Made by a program: the position numbers and the translations under genes. This document shows positions 16,757 through 25,682 of a DNA stretch of 64,000 nt, piece after piece. A model generated the notes under the pieces. The model saw only the letters and a list, made by a program, of their open reading frames with translations, was not told the DNA's origin and did no database searches. This stretch comes from Dysgonomonas sp. ZJ279. Lineage in GTDB: Bacteria > Bacteroidota > Bacteroidia > Bacteroidales > Dysgonomonadaceae. Numbering within the stretch: the first letter of the stretch is position 1; the number at the start of each line of letters is the position of its first letter. Location: assembly GCF_011039205.1 (NCBI RefSeq), contig NZ_JAAKEL010000014.1:1-64000 (forward strand). The letters run 5' to 3'.

Positions 16757-17407
16757 TTATTTACCTTTTGTTAAATCGTATATCTTACGAATGCGATTTA
16801 ATTCTTTTTCGAAGTCTATTTCTAAATCTTTTAATAGTCCATCGTGTAAGTCATAAACCCACCCCGCAACAAGTGGATACCCACTTTCCATATATGACTT
16901 CTGAACCTCAGCTGTCTTAATTACATTCAGACACTGTTCATATACATTGATCTCTACCAGTCTGTTATATCTCTCGCGTTGGTCTGTTATTGCATCCAAC
17001 TCTTTTTCATGCAGTCGATATACATCCCGCACATTACGTAACCATGGATTGAGAATCCCTAAATCGCGGGGTTCCATTGCAGCTCGAATACCACCACAAT
17101 CGTAATGTCCGCAAACAATGATATATTTTACATTCAGATACTCGACTGCATAATTTATCACAGATAACGCATTGAGATCGTTGTTTACAACCAGATTAGC
17201 TATATTACGATGTACAAACACTTCTCCAGGTTCTAAGCCCATTACTTCGTTAGCATGCACACGGCTATCCGAGCATCCTATATAGAGATAATCAGGATTT
17301 TGTTCTTGCGAAAGATGTTTGAAAAAGTCAGGATCTGCAGACAATTTTCGCTCTATCCATTTTTTATTAGCTGTAAATATTTCTTTGTATGAACTTTTAA
17401 AAGGCAT
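16757..17407 (-). CDS. can: Beta-class carbonic anhydrase
   Basis: This 216-aa zinc enzyme interconverts CO2 and bicarbonate. The zinc ligands are Cys45 in YIGCSDSRV, and His101 and Cys104 in CGHYDCGG. The catalytic Asp47-Arg49 dyad is present. Length and motifs fit the plant/E. coli Can type. It lies 2 bp from coaE and 1 bp from znuA in one tight operon, so a zinc-dependent enzyme is co-expressed with zinc uptake genes. Bicarbonate supply to carboxylases is the likely role. Confidence 0.95.
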   Translation of the reverse strand: MPFKSSYKEIFTANKKWIERKLSADPDFFKHLSQEQNPDYLYIGCSDSRVHANEVMGLEPGEVFVHRNIANLVVNNDLNALSVINYAVEYLNVKYIIVCGHYDCGGIRAAMEPRDLGILNPWLRNVRDVYRLHEKELDAITDQRERYNRLVEINVYEQCLNVIKTAEVQKSYMESGYPLVAGWVYDLHDGLLKDLEIDFEKELNRIRKIYDLTKGK

Positions 17408-17409
17408 AA

Positions 17410-17994
17410 TTATTCATTTTTTAGTTGTTTAATAATTTCTAGAACTTGTTCTATTAATGACTGTGTTCCATCATTAACAACTATAAAGTCTGAAAGTTTC
17501 ATTTTTTTTTCGTCCGGCATCTGATTTTGAATACGCTCCAAAACTTTCTCCCGGCTTACATGATCCCTATCCATTGTTCGTTGTATCCTAGTCTCTAAAG
17601 GAGTATATACCATTATAACTTTATCCACAAGTCCTTGTAGACCAGACTCGAATAAGATAGCAGCTTCTTTAGCTACGATTGGATATTTTTTATTATTAAT
17701 AACCCATTCGCGAAAATTTCTTTCTACTTCAGGATGGATTATATGATTTACTGCCTCTAATTTATTTTTGTCAGTAAAAATATGTGAAGCAAGTAAAGTT
17801 TTATTTAGCGTAGTACCATCGTATAAATCGTTTCCGAATAATTCTATCAGCTTTTCTCTTATATTAGGAGAAGTAGCTGTTAACTTCTTACTCTCTACAT
17901 CTGCTATATATACAGGAATCCCACAAAGAGAAAATATCTCGGTTACGATAGATTTTCCACTTCCTATTCCACCTGTAATTCCAACCTTAATCAT
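17410..17994 (-). CDS. coaE: Dephospho-CoA kinase
   Basis: This 194-aa enzyme catalyses the last step of coenzyme A synthesis, the ATP-dependent phosphorylation of the ribose 3'-OH of dephospho-CoA. The P-loop GITGGIGSGKS is at residues 6-16. The substrate-binding region has YIADVESKKL, and LLFESGL-type residues (AAILFESGL) precede the lid segment RTMDRDHVSREKVLERIQNQ. The length is normal. It lies between ybbR (20-bp gap) and can (2-bp gap). Confidence 0.95.
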   Translation of the reverse strand: MIKVGITGGIGSGKSIVTEIFSLCGIPVYIADVESKKLTATSPNIREKLIELFGNDLYDGTTLNKTLLASHIFTDKNKLEAVNHIIHPEVERNFREWVINNKKYPIVAKEAAILFESGLQGLVDKVIMVYTPLETRIQRTMDRDHVSREKVLERIQNQMPDEKKMKLSDFIVVNDGTQSLIEQVLEIIKQLKNE

Positions 17995-18014
17995 TTTGAC
18001 AAGATATTATTTTA

Positions 18015-19004
18015 TTATTCTTTTTCAAGAACAAATTCTACTTCACCCGGAATAGGCAATTTTGTCCTTATATAGTCCGGACTTGTTATCAGACGAACTG
18101 GGATAGAGGATGATGGGTCTTCTAAATTTTTAATTTCGTCATAATCAACAATAACCTTAAAATCATCAGGTTTAATTTCATTATGTCTTTTCAAACCGAC
18201 AAAGAAAGGAACTTTCACAGTCGAAGGAAAAAATCTGATATTTAAGTTATTCGGCAGATTAACACATGTGACAGGAACTTCAATCTCTTTAGATGTAAAC
18301 TCATCAACAGGTATCGATAGCTCAACCTTATTAGGTATAAATCGGATTCCTCTTATCGGTTTTATTGCTACTGCGATATTTCTACTTGAGGTAACATTGT
18401 CTATCGTATCGCCTACCGTATGTGCAAATGAAATAGTGTCTAAAGAAGCTTTACTTCCATAGGCAATAACCGAATCAGGAGATGTAATAAAATCGCCATC
18501 TATAATATAACCTGCAGCTAGATTTATATAGCCATCATATATTACAGCCAATTTTTTTTGTTGCAAGACAGCGTATGTGTAAGATAACTGGGCAGGTGAA
18601 TAGCTCATCAATTCTGATGATAAAAATAATTTTCCTCGAATAGTTTGTTCAAATACCCGTCCCTGTATTACTTGCGATTGCGACTCGTGTATCATTTTTC
18701 TGATATCTATCTCCAAAGAATCGTTTCGTTTAGCGAAATAATATCTAAAGAGAGTAGCACCATCGTCTTTTATTCTGGTAGTGATCACTGTCGGTAATTC
18801 AGTTTCAAAGACTACACTATCGGGGATATTCACATATTTGAGGGGTATAACATATGTAACCTCAAATTTTTGACGATAAATCTGCATCATCCAAAAAATT
18901 GAGGATAAAAAAACGAAAAATGAAAAAGTCAGAATCTTTCTCCATCGAATTCTCTTGAAAAAAGCTCTGACTTTGTCTAATAATATATCATCAGTATTGC
19001 TCAT
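18015..19004 (-). CDS. YbbR-domain membrane-anchored protein
   Basis: At 329 aa it has a short cytoplasmic N-terminus, one membrane helix (about residues 27-46) and a large extracytoplasmic part built of YbbR-like beta repeats. Typical segments include VTYVIPLKYVNIPDS near the start and VTCVNLPNNLNIRFFPSTVKV in the third quarter. In Firmicutes YbbR (CdaR) regulates the diadenylate cyclase CdaA, but no cdaA is next to this gene, so that role is only a possibility. The position between yajC and coaE is what I recall for other Bacteroidales genomes. Confidence 0.8.
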   Translation of the reverse strand: MSNTDDILLDKVRAFFKRIRWRKILTFSFFVFLSSIFWMMQIYRQKFEVTYVIPLKYVNIPDSVVFETELPTVITTRIKDDGATLFRYYFAKRNDSLEIDIRKMIHESQSQVIQGRVFEQTIRGKLFLSSELMSYSPAQLSYTYAVLQQKKLAVIYDGYINLAAGYIIDGDFITSPDSVIAYGSKASLDTISFAHTVGDTIDNVTSSRNIAVAIKPIRGIRFIPNKVELSIPVDEFTSKEIEVPVTCVNLPNNLNIRFFPSTVKVPFFVGLKRHNEIKPDDFKVIVDYDEIKNLEDPSSSIPVRLITSPDYIRTKLPIPGEVEFVLEKE

Positions 19005-19037
19005 ACGGCTATACCATAGATTTTGTTTTTATCTAGA

Positions 19038-19385
19038 TCACTTGCTTTGTTGAGTGTCCTCAGCAGAAATAAATACTGAAGCTTTTTCAACTTTAATTTT
19101 TGTTCCTTCCGCTATTTCGATGATAAAGTATGTATCACTCACATCTTTTACTTTGCCATGAATACCACCTGCAGTAACAACTTTGTCGCCTGTTTTGATC
19201 GAATTACGAGCTTCTTGAATGGCTTTTTGTTTTTTCTGTTGTGGTCTGATCATAAAAAAGTACATAATGGCAAACAAAAGAACCATCATAATAAGCATCT
19301 GCCCTGAACCTCCTAAACCTAAAAAGCCTTGAGATTCTGCTGCTCCATCAGCTGCAGCTTGTAAGAATAAACTTAATAAAGTCAT
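19038..19385 (-). CDS. yajC: Preprotein translocase accessory subunit YajC
   Basis: This 115-aa protein has one membrane helix (MLIMMVLLFAIMYFFMI, about residues 30-46) directly followed by the family motif RPQQKKQK. A small soluble beta domain (GDKVVTAGGIHGKV) follows. YajC associates with SecDF to assist protein export; SecDF is not in this window. A TATATTTG -7 element (19439-19446) 53 bp upstream indicates that yajC opens its own operon running through to znuC. Confidence 0.95.
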   Translation of the reverse strand: MTLLSLFLQAAADGAAESQGFLGLGGSGQMLIMMVLLFAIMYFFMIRPQQKKQKAIQEARNSIKTGDKVVTAGGIHGKVKDVSDTYFIIEIAEGTKIKVEKASVFISAEDTQQSK

Positions 19386-19438
19386 AATTGTAAAATGATA
19401 TTTATGTTTATATTATTGTAATTCCAAAATCAGTTCTA

Positions 19439-19446
19439 CAAATATA
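19439..19446 (-). promoter_or_regulatory. Putative promoter of the yajC-ybbR-coaE-can-znuA-znuC operon
   Basis: TATATTTG followed by T on the minus strand matches TAnnTTTG, 53 bp upstream of yajC and just beyond the nusB stop codon. No -33 TTG at normal distance was seen. Confidence 0.45.
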
Positions 19447-19494
19447 GTTTAATAATTTGAAATAGAATTAATCGAAAAACAATGATAAGTATTA

Positions 19495-20421
19495 TTATTT
19501 CTTAAAAATTCGCTTTTTCTCTTTCAATTCTTTCACTATTGCATCGAGAATACCGTTTATGAATGATGCACTTTTCACTGTACTGTACGATTTAGCAACA
19601 TCAATATATTCGTTCAATGTAACATTTATAGGAATTGAAGGGAAAGTCATTATTTCAGATATAGCTATTTGCATTATTATCATATCCATAATTGCAATAC
19701 GTTCCGATTCCCAATTTTTCGTATATCGATCTATTAGTTCACGATACTCTTTTGCATTCAGCATCGATTCTTTCAATAGCTGTACAGCAAACTCTCTATC
19801 AGTTTCGTCTTTGAACATTGGTAATAATTCCTGATCAGAACCTTTACTTTCGTCAAATCGTTTAATTGTCTTTATAACAAACGATTCCACTATTTCAACA
19901 TCATCATTCCAGAATAAACTTTCATCCTCAAGTAGCGTGTATAAATCTTCATTAACACAAATAATGTGTTTGAAAATGTTTCGCCAGAATTCACGATGAA
20001 CATCATATTCATCAGATGGATTTACACTATACTCTTGATAGGCTTCCGATGCTAGTATCGAATCTAAAGTATTACGCAGAAAAGCATCATGCTCTGTCCA
20101 ATCGAAAGGTCTTTCTTTCAAATAATCGTTTAATTGCCTGTTAACACGTAATTGGTTAATAAACTTGTTTTCCAACAATTTTGTGTTAGGACTCATATCC
20201 TCTTGGGTTGGCAACAATTTGGCTTTACGAGCATCGACCCTCTGTTCATAGGCATCTGTTAACTCGATAAGCAACAATAATAAGTAAAAATAGAGATCAT
20301 ACGATTTTTGAAGACTGAAGAGGAGTTCGTTTTCAGCTTTTTTCAAATCATTGGTTTCATTCTGATTACAAGAAAACAATATTTGAACTACTCTAATGCG
20401 GATAAGAACGCGATTTATCAT
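19495..20421 (-). CDS. nusB: Transcription antitermination protein NusB
   Basis: NusB binds boxA RNA with NusE (S10) in antitermination complexes. The product is about 308 aa, the long form usual in Bacteroidetes and about twice the E. coli length. It opens MINRVLIRIRVVQILFS, and the C-terminal half carries the recognisable NusB fold (WESERIAIMDMIIMQIAISEI, NEYIDVAKSYSTVKSASFINGILD). I place the start at ATG 20421 rather than at an in-frame ATG at 20490, because a TACTTTTGC promoter element (20448-20455) lies between them and the downstream Met begins the conserved sequence. Confidence 0.92.
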   Translation of the reverse strand: MINRVLIRIRVVQILFSCNQNETNDLKKAENELLFSLQKSYDLYFYLLLLLIELTDAYEQRVDARKAKLLPTQEDMSPNTKLLENKFINQLRVNRQLNDYLKERPFDWTEHDAFLRNTLDSILASEAYQEYSVNPSDEYDVHREFWRNIFKHIICVNEDLYTLLEDESLFWNDDVEIVESFVIKTIKRFDESKGSDQELLPMFKDETDREFAVQLLKESMLNAKEYRELIDRYTKNWESERIAIMDMIIMQIAISEIMTFPSIPINVTLNEYIDVAKSYSTVKSASFINGILDAIVKELKEKKRIFKK

Positions 20422-20447
20422 ATTTAAGAGCGAGATATTTGAGTGTG

Positions 20448-20476
20448 CAAAAGTAAGGATTTTTTTGTAATGCCAA
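20448..20476 (-). promoter_or_regulatory. nusB: nusB promoter, TTG-N18-TACTTTTG
   Basis: On the minus strand, TTG (plus 20474-20476) and TACTTTTGC (20448-20455) form a good Bacteroidetes promoter. The -7 element ends 26 bp before the ATG at 20421 and so decides the start codon of nusB. Confidence 0.6.
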
Positions 20477-20520
20477 CACTCTTCTATCAAATATTATAAT
20501 CTTCATATTTATTTAAAATA

Positions 20521-20528
20521 TATCTTTG
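20521..20528 (+). promoter_or_regulatory. Putative cmk-ispH promoter, TATCTTTG
   Basis: A perfect TAnnTTTG match 92 bp upstream of cmk. No clear -33 element is seen. Confidence 0.45.
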
Positions 20529-20620
20529 TGCATTATTTAGAATTAAGCACCTTAAATATTTATTAAGCTATTCTGATAAACATTTATTTTGATGGAGTGT
20601 TGTATTATAAACAATGATGA

Positions 20621-21313
20621 ATGAAAAAAATAACAATTGCAATTGACGGTTTTTCTTCGTGTGGAAAGAGTACTATGGCCAAAAGTCTGGCAAAACAAAT
20701 TGGATATATCTATATAGATAGTGGTGCTATGTACAGAGCTATTACACTATATTGCATAGAACACAATTTGTTTAATGATGATCAACTAGATGAAGCAATA
20801 TTATCAAAAGAGATTGATAACATAAAGGTAGAGTTTAAAATAAATAGCATCACAGGGACCCCCGATACATACTTAAACGGGCAAAATGTAGAAGCCGCGA
20901 TAAGAAGTATGGAGGTATCTAACAAAGTAAGTCAAGTAAGTGCTATTGCTGCTGTGAGACATGCAATGGTAGCTCTCCAAGAAGAGATGGGCAAAGCAAA
21001 AGGGATTGTAATGGATGGAAGAGATATAGGTACAGTTGTTTTTCCTGATGCGGAGTTGAAAATATTTGTAACAGCAAAACCAGAAATAAGAGCTCAACGC
21101 AGATTAGACGAGCTTCATTCTAAAGGAGATACAAGAATAACTTTCGATGAAGTTATTGAGAATATTAGAAACAGAGATCATCTTGACCAGACACGGAAAG
21201 AAAGTCCACTAAAGAAAGCTGACGATGCAATAGAGCTGGACAATTCATATATGACCATTGACGAACAGATGCAGTGGCTTTTAGATAAGTTTAAACAAAA
21301 AACAACAAGTTAA
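20621..21313 (+). CDS. cmk: Cytidylate kinase
   Basis: This 230-aa kinase phosphorylates CMP and dCMP with ATP, feeding CTP/dCTP synthesis. The P-loop GFSSCGKST is near residues 10-18. [33 protein letters not shown] and the lid segment [19 protein letters not shown] are family signatures. The length is normal. Its stop codon is immediately followed by the ispH start, so the two form one operon. Confidence 0.96.
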   Translation: MKKITIAIDGFSSCGKSTMAKSLAKQIGYIYIDSGAMYRAITLYCIEHNLFNDDQLDEAILSKEIDNIKVEFKINSITGTPDTYLNGQNVEAAIRSMEVSNKVSQVSAIAAVRHAMVALQEEMGKAKGIVMDGRDIGTVVFPDAELKIFVTAKPEIRAQRRLDELHSKGDTRITFDEVIENIRNRDHLDQTRKESPLKKADDAIELDNSYMTIDEQMQWLLDKFKQKTTS

Positions 21314-22189
21314 ATGAGTAACATAGAAATAGATGCAAAATCAGGCTTCTGCTTTGGAGTTGTAAATGCAATAAAAAAAGCAGAGGAAGAACTGGCAAAA
21401 GGAGGAATTCTATATTGTTTAGGAGACATAGTTCACAACAATTTAGAAGTAGATCGTTTAGAGAAACTGGGCCTTCGTACAATTAATCATGAAGAATTTG
21501 CTCAACTAAAAAATGCAAAAGTATTATTAAGAGCTCACGGTGAACCACCTTCGACTTACGAAGTAGCAAAACAGAACAATATAGAAATTATTGATGCGTC
21601 ATGTCCTGTAGTACTTCGTCTTCAAAAGAAGATTCATGGAAAATACAGCCAAGAAATTGGAAATGAGACTCAAATTGTTATTTACGGGGAAAACGGACAT
21701 GCAGAAGTAAATGGATTGCTTGGGCAAACAGAATCGAATGCTGTAGTGATTGAGAAAAAAGAGGATCTGGATATGCTGGATTTTTCAAAAAACATCTGTT
21801 TATTCTCACAAACAACTAAACCTCTGGATGGTTTTAGTGAAATTATAGAGATTATGCAGAGCCGTATGATAGGTGATGCCAAATTCGAATTTTTCGACAC
21901 AATTTGTCGTCAGGTATCGAATCGTATTCCAAATATCAAAGAATTTGCAACAAAACACGATATTATATTCTTTGTTGCCGGCGAAAAAAGTTCGAATGGA
22001 AAAGTATTATTCGGTGAGTGCAAAAAATACAACCCTAATTCATACTTTATCACAACACCAGACGATATAGATATAAGTGTTATTAACAAATCGTCTTCGA
22101 TAGGAATATGTGGTGCTACATCTACTCCAAAATGGCAAATGGAAGATGTGGAGGCTAAAATCGAAGAAATAAGATTGAAACTTTTGTAA
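21314..22189 (+). CDS. ispH: 4-hydroxy-3-methylbut-2-enyl diphosphate reductase
   Basis: This 291-aa 4Fe-4S enzyme performs the last step of the MEP isoprenoid pathway, making IPP and DMAPP. The three cluster cysteines are Cys13 (SGFCFGV), Cys97 (DASCPVV) and Cys198 (FDTICRQVSNR). Substrate His residues lie at about 41 (VHNNLEV), 74 (RAHGEP) and 129 (NGHAEVNG), the last with the catalytic Glu131. The C-terminal GICGATSTPKW segment is conserved. It directly abuts cmk; the stop codon lies inside an inverted repeat (22186-22226), followed by a terminator. Confidence 0.97.
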   Translation: MSNIEIDAKSGFCFGVVNAIKKAEEELAKGGILYCLGDIVHNNLEVDRLEKLGLRTINHEEFAQLKNAKVLLRAHGEPPSTYEVAKQNNIEIIDASCPVVLRLQKKIHGKYSQEIGNETQIVIYGENGHAEVNGLLGQTESNAVVIEKKEDLDMLDFSKNICLFSQTTKPLDGFSEIIEIMQSRMIGDAKFEFFDTICRQVSNRIPNIKEFATKHDIIFFVAGEKSSNGKVLFGECKKYNPNSYFITTPDDIDISVINKSSSIGICGATSTPKWQMEDVEAKIEEIRLKLL

Positions 22190-22226
22190 AATGAGATTTA
22201 CAGTTATCACAAACTTCTCATTTTAC
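22186..22226 (+). repeat. 11-bp inverted repeat at the ispH stop codon
   Basis: Arms GTAAAATGAGA (22186-22196) and TCTCATTTTAC (22216-22226) are exact reverse complements separated by 19 bp. The left arm contains the ispH TAA. The repeat lacks a T-run and precedes the true terminator by about 33 bp; it may protect the 3' end or be chance. Confidence 0.5.
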
Positions 22227-22259
22227 TCACAAAATAAGAAATAGGGATTAAAATCCTTC

Positions 22260-22296
22260 AACTGCTCCGAAAGTTAAAATTCGGAGCAGTTTTTTT
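22260..22296 (+). terminator. cmk-ispH terminator
   Basis: Stem AACTGCTCCGAA / TTCGGAGCAGTT with an 8-base loop, followed by TTTTTTT. Confidence 0.9.
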
Positions 22297-22338
22297 ACAA
22301 ATTGCTACTCAAATTACGTTTGAGATTGATTTTATTTT

Positions 22339-22346
22339 TAAATTTG
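22339..22346 (+). promoter_or_regulatory. Putative pfkA promoter, TAAATTTG
   Basis: TAAATTTGC fits TAnnTTTG, 61 bp upstream of pfkA. A TTTG at 22319-22322 is a possible -33 element but at only 16 bp spacing. Confidence 0.45.
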
Positions 22347-22407
22347 CATATCTTTATTGAAATAGCAAAGAATAATAGCAATTATACAATTTATATAAAC
22401 AAGGATT

Positions 22408-23388
22408 ATGGCTAACATTAAGTGTATTGGAGTTTTAACATCAGGGGGAGACGCCCCGGGTATGAATGCTGCTATTCGCGCTGTCACTCGTGCTGCAATT
22501 TATAATGACATAGAAGTCAAAGGTATCATGCGTGGCTTTAGAGGTCTTATATTTGACGAAATTGTCCCATTTAAAACAAACAGTGTAAGTAATATTATAC
22601 AACAAGGCGGAACTATATTGAAAACTGCACGTTGTCAGGAGTTCTTGACTCCCGAAGGTCGTAAAGTTGCATACGAAGCTCTTAAAAGAGAAGGAATAGA
22701 TGCTCTAATTGTTATTGGTGGTGATGGTTCACTTACCGGCGCACGTATTTTCGCTCAGGAATTCGATTTACCAATAGTTGGTTTACCGGGAACCATAGAT
22801 AATGATCTTTCGGGAACAGACCTTACCATCGGATACGATACTGCTTTGAATACGATTATGGAAGCTGTTGACAAAATTAGAGATACAGCGAGTTCACACG
22901 AACGTTTATTCTTTATTGAAGTAATGGGCCGCGAATGCGGATTCCTTGCTCTGAATGGTGCTATTGCATCGGGAGCTGAAGCTGCCATTATCCCTGAAAT
23001 GACATTCCAACAAGACCAATTAGGAGATCTTATCTCTAACGGATTTAGAAAGAGTAAAAACAGTAGCCTTGTTCTCGTTACTGAAGGAGATATTACAGGG
23101 GGAGCCATGTCAATGGCCGAACGTGTGAAAAAAGAATATCCTCAGTATGATGTTCGTGTAACTATATTAGGACATGTACAACGAGGAGGATCGCCAACTG
23201 CCAGCGATCGTATTCTGGCCAGTAGAATGGGAGCCGCTGCTATAGATGCATTGAAAGACGATCAACGCAATGTGATGATTGGAATTCAAAACGACAAAAT
23301 AGTATATGTTCCTTTTTCTAAAGCAATTAAGAAAAACAAACCAATCCAAGAGGATTTATTAAATACACTGAAAACCCTTTCAATTTAA
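22408..23388 (+). CDS. pfkA: ATP-dependent 6-phosphofructokinase
   Basis: This 326-aa glycolytic enzyme phosphorylates fructose-6-phosphate. The N-terminal [17 protein letters not shown] is followed by GGDGS at residues 104-108. The Gly after the Asp (instead of Asp) indicates ATP rather than pyrophosphate as donor. The catalytic segment PGTIDNDL is at about 127-134, and IEVMGRECG and [14 protein letters not shown] are family motifs. The length fits the short bacterial PfkA. The gene is a single transcription unit with its own terminator. Together with the class I aldolase at the left it supplies consecutive steps of glycolysis. Confidence 0.96.
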   Translation: MANIKCIGVLTSGGDAPGMNAAIRAVTRAAIYNDIEVKGIMRGFRGLIFDEIVPFKTNSVSNIIQQGGTILKTARCQEFLTPEGRKVAYEALKREGIDALIVIGGDGSLTGARIFAQEFDLPIVGLPGTIDNDLSGTDLTIGYDTALNTIMEAVDKIRDTASSHERLFFIEVMGRECGFLALNGAIASGAEAAIIPEMTFQQDQLGDLISNGFRKSKNSSLVLVTEGDITGGAMSMAERVKKEYPQYDVRVTILGHVQRGGSPTASDRILASRMGAAAIDALKDDQRNVMIGIQNDKIVYVPFSKAIKKNKPIQEDLLNTLKTLSI

Positions 23389-23410
23389 TTATTGACCAAA
23401 TGGTATCAAA

Positions 23411-23448
23411 CAAAAAAGGATTCATAAAACATTATGGATTCTTTTTTG
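23411..23448 (+). terminator. pfkA terminator
   Basis: Stem CAAAAAAGGATTCATAA / TTATGGATTCTTTTTTG with two G-U pairs and a short loop, ending in a T-run. Confidence 0.8.
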
Positions 23449-23480
23449 TTTTATTTCCAGTATAATACGCCAGTTTTTTG

Positions 23481-23488
23481 TACTTTTG
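23481..23488 (+). promoter_or_regulatory. Putative promoter of the dCMP deaminase-S41 protease pair
   Basis: TACTTTTG matches TAnnTTTG and ends 25 bp before the ATG at 23514. Confidence 0.5.
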
Positions 23489-23513
23489 TGTCGCAATTTG
23501 ATAACGTAAAAAT

Positions 23514-23975
23514 ATGAGTGAAAATAAACAGCGACTATTGGACGAGCGTTATATGAGAATGGCTACTATCTGGGCTGAAAATTCTTATTGCAAACGTCGA
23601 AAAGTTGGTGCCCTTATCGTGAAAGATAAGATGATCATCTCTGATGGATATAATGGCACCCCATCCGGATTCGAGAACATTTGTGAAGATGAAGATAACG
23701 AAACCAAGCCATATGTCTTACACGCCGAAGCGAATGCCATCAGTAAGGTTGCATGCTCGCACAACAGTAGCTTGGGTGCTACAATGTATGTGACAACATC
23801 GCCGTGCATCGAATGTGCAAAATTAATTATTCAGGCAGGCATTAAACGAGTGGTATATAACCAAAAATACAGGCGTACCGATGGTTGTGCCCTATTGGAA
23901 CGAGCCGGTATAGAAACTACATACATAGATATTGATAATTTTGACGATATAAATAAAGAAGAGAATGAACAATAA
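23514..23975 (+). CDS. dCMP deaminase family protein
   Basis: This 153-aa zinc deaminase of the ComEB/dCMP deaminase type is expected to convert dCMP to dUMP for thymidylate synthesis. The zinc site is His70 with catalytic Glu72 (HAEANAI) plus Cys98 and Cys101 (PCIECAK). The N-terminal YMRMATIWAENSYCKRRKVGA and GYNGTPSG segments are typical of deoxycytidylate deaminases. The 3' end overlaps the protease gene by 11 bp, so the genes are translationally coupled, although their functions appear unrelated. Confidence 0.9.
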   Translation: MSENKQRLLDERYMRMATIWAENSYCKRRKVGALIVKDKMIISDGYNGTPSGFENICEDEDNETKPYVLHAEANAISKVACSHNSSLGATMYVTTSPCIECAKLIIQAGIKRVVYNQKYRRTDGCALLERAGIETTYIDIDNFDDINKEENEQ

Positions 23976-25605
23976 TAAGAGAATATACCTCTGGTTGCCT
24001 TTAATCATAGCTTTCAGTATAGCTGTCGGTATATTTATAGGCAATAAATTTTCCGGAATAAATTCCATTGGTAGCATTTTTGGTAAAGAAGAAAATAAGC
24101 TCGAAGACATATTTAATTACATCAACAAATCGTATGTCGACACTGTAGATATGAACGAGTTGATAGAAAATGCAATCCCAAATATTATTTCGGGACTTGA
24201 TCCACATTCTACATATATATCTGCAGAAGATATGGCACTTACAGGCGATGAGCTCGACGGGCATTTCTCCGGTATCGGCGTCGAATTTATGATACAAAAC
24301 GATACTGTAACCATTGTAAATGTTATATACGGAGGTCCATCTGAAGCTGTTGGAATAATGCCTGGTGACCGTATTGTTACTGCAAACGATAGTACGCTTG
24401 TAGGTAAGGGCATAAGCAACGAAAAAGTTTTCCGAAGTTTGAGAGGCCCTAAAGACACAAAAATAGAACTCGGAATCAAGAGGTCAACCAGCAAAGAACT
24501 ACTCACTTTCACTGTTACTCGTGCAGATGTACCGGTAAAAAGTGTTGATGCTGCTTATATGTTGGACGATAAGATTGGTTATATCAAAATAAGCAAATTT
24601 GGAGGCAAAACATATGATGAATTCATATCCGCTATTGCCAAATTAAAAAGTCAAGGTTGTCAATCATTTATTATCGACCTTCAACAAAATATAGGAGGGT
24701 ATCTAGGTGCTGCAATAATGATGACAAACGAATTTTTACCTGGAGGTGAATTAATTGTCTATACAGAAGGGCGTACTTATCCTCGGGAAAATGTTTTCGC
24801 TGATAATTCGGGTACATGCAAAACAAATCAAGTAGTAGTACTTATCGATGAAGGCAGTGCTTCGGCCAGTGAAATATTTGCAGGGGCTATACAAGATAAC
24901 GATAGAGGACTAATAGTTGGCCGCCGTTCATTCGGAAAGGGACTTGTTCAAAGTCAACATATATTCGGCGATGGTTCAGCTCTACGATTAACGATAGCTC
25001 GTTACCATACTCCATCAGGCAGATGCATACAAAAAGCATACGAAAGAGGGAAAGGTGATGTATATGGACAAGATCTGGAAAATAGATACAAAAGAGGTGA
25101 ATTCGATAGCAGAGACAGCATTAAATTTGACAACCTTCCTCTATTCCACACTACAGGTGGAAGACCAGTATATGGTAATGACGGGATATTAGCCGATGTA
25201 TTTGTTCCACGAGATACTATTGGTGTAAATTCATATTATCTTAAAGTGGCCTATTCCGGCCTATTGAAAGAATATGCATTTGCTTATACTGAAAATAACC
25301 GTGCGAAATTAAAAGGATTCAAGACATGGAAAGATGCTGCTGACTATTTAACGAAGCAGCCTTTGGTTGAGAATTTGGTAAGTTACGCCGAAAATAAAGG
25401 AATACGCCGTCGCCCCTATCTTATTGACGAATCAAGGAGACTTATGCAAAATCAATTAGAGGCACTAATTATACGTAATGTATTTGGTGACGAAGGTTTT
25501 TACCAGTTATACCAACGAGACGATACAGCTATAAAGAAGGCTGTAGAGCTTCTCCAGAATAATAAAGCGACGCCCGAATCTATAAGAAAAGGGAAATATA
25601 AGTAA
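23965..25605 (+). CDS. S41 family C-terminal processing peptidase
   Basis: At 546 aa, an N-terminal signal anchor (about residues 7-26) places it in the periplasm. A PDZ domain (about 90-165) contains GIGVEFMIQND and GDRIVTANDS. The tail-specific protease domain has a Ser300-Lys325 dyad in GSASASE and SFGKGLVQ, with the 25-residue spacing of Tsp/CtpA enzymes. Such proteases trim or degrade envelope proteins from the C-terminus. The usual NxGG stretch reads QNIGGYLGAA. The substrate is unknown. It overlaps the dCMP deaminase gene and ends at a 22-bp-stem terminator. Confidence 0.92.
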   Translation: MNNNKRIYLWLPLIIAFSIAVGIFIGNKFSGINSIGSIFGKEENKLEDIFNYINKSYVDTVDMNELIENAIPNIISGLDPHSTYISAEDMALTGDELDGHFSGIGVEFMIQNDTVTIVNVIYGGPSEAVGIMPGDRIVTANDSTLVGKGISNEKVFRSLRGPKDTKIELGIKRSTSKELLTFTVTRADVPVKSVDAAYMLDDKIGYIKISKFGGKTYDEFISAIAKLKSQGCQSFIIDLQQNIGGYLGAAIMMTNEFLPGGELIVYTEGRTYPRENVFADNSGTCKTNQVVVLIDEGSASASEIFAGAIQDNDRGLIVGRRSFGKGLVQSQHIFGDGSALRLTIARYHTPSGRCIQKAYERGKGDVYGQDLENRYKRGEFDSRDSIKFDNLPLFHTTGGRPVYGNDGILADVFVPRDTIGVNSYYLKVAYSGLLKEYAFAYTENNRAKLKGFKTWKDAADYLTKQPLVENLVSYAENKGIRRRPYLIDESRRLMQNQLEALIIRNVFGDEGFYQLYQRDDTAIKKAVELLQNNKATPESIRKGKYK

Positions 25606-25626
25606 ATCACTAATAAGATCAACTAT

Positions 25627-25673
25627 AAAAGGAAAAAGGGTAAGAATTCCAAATTCTTACCCTTTTTCCTTTT
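25627..25673. terminator. Strong bidirectional terminator (22-bp perfect stem)
   Basis: Arms 25627-25648 and 25652-25673 are exact reverse complements around a 3-base loop, with a GGGTAAGAATT core and A/T-rich ends. It separates the convergent S41 protease and GT87-type genes. Confidence 0.92.
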
Positions 25674-25682
25674 ATCTGATTT

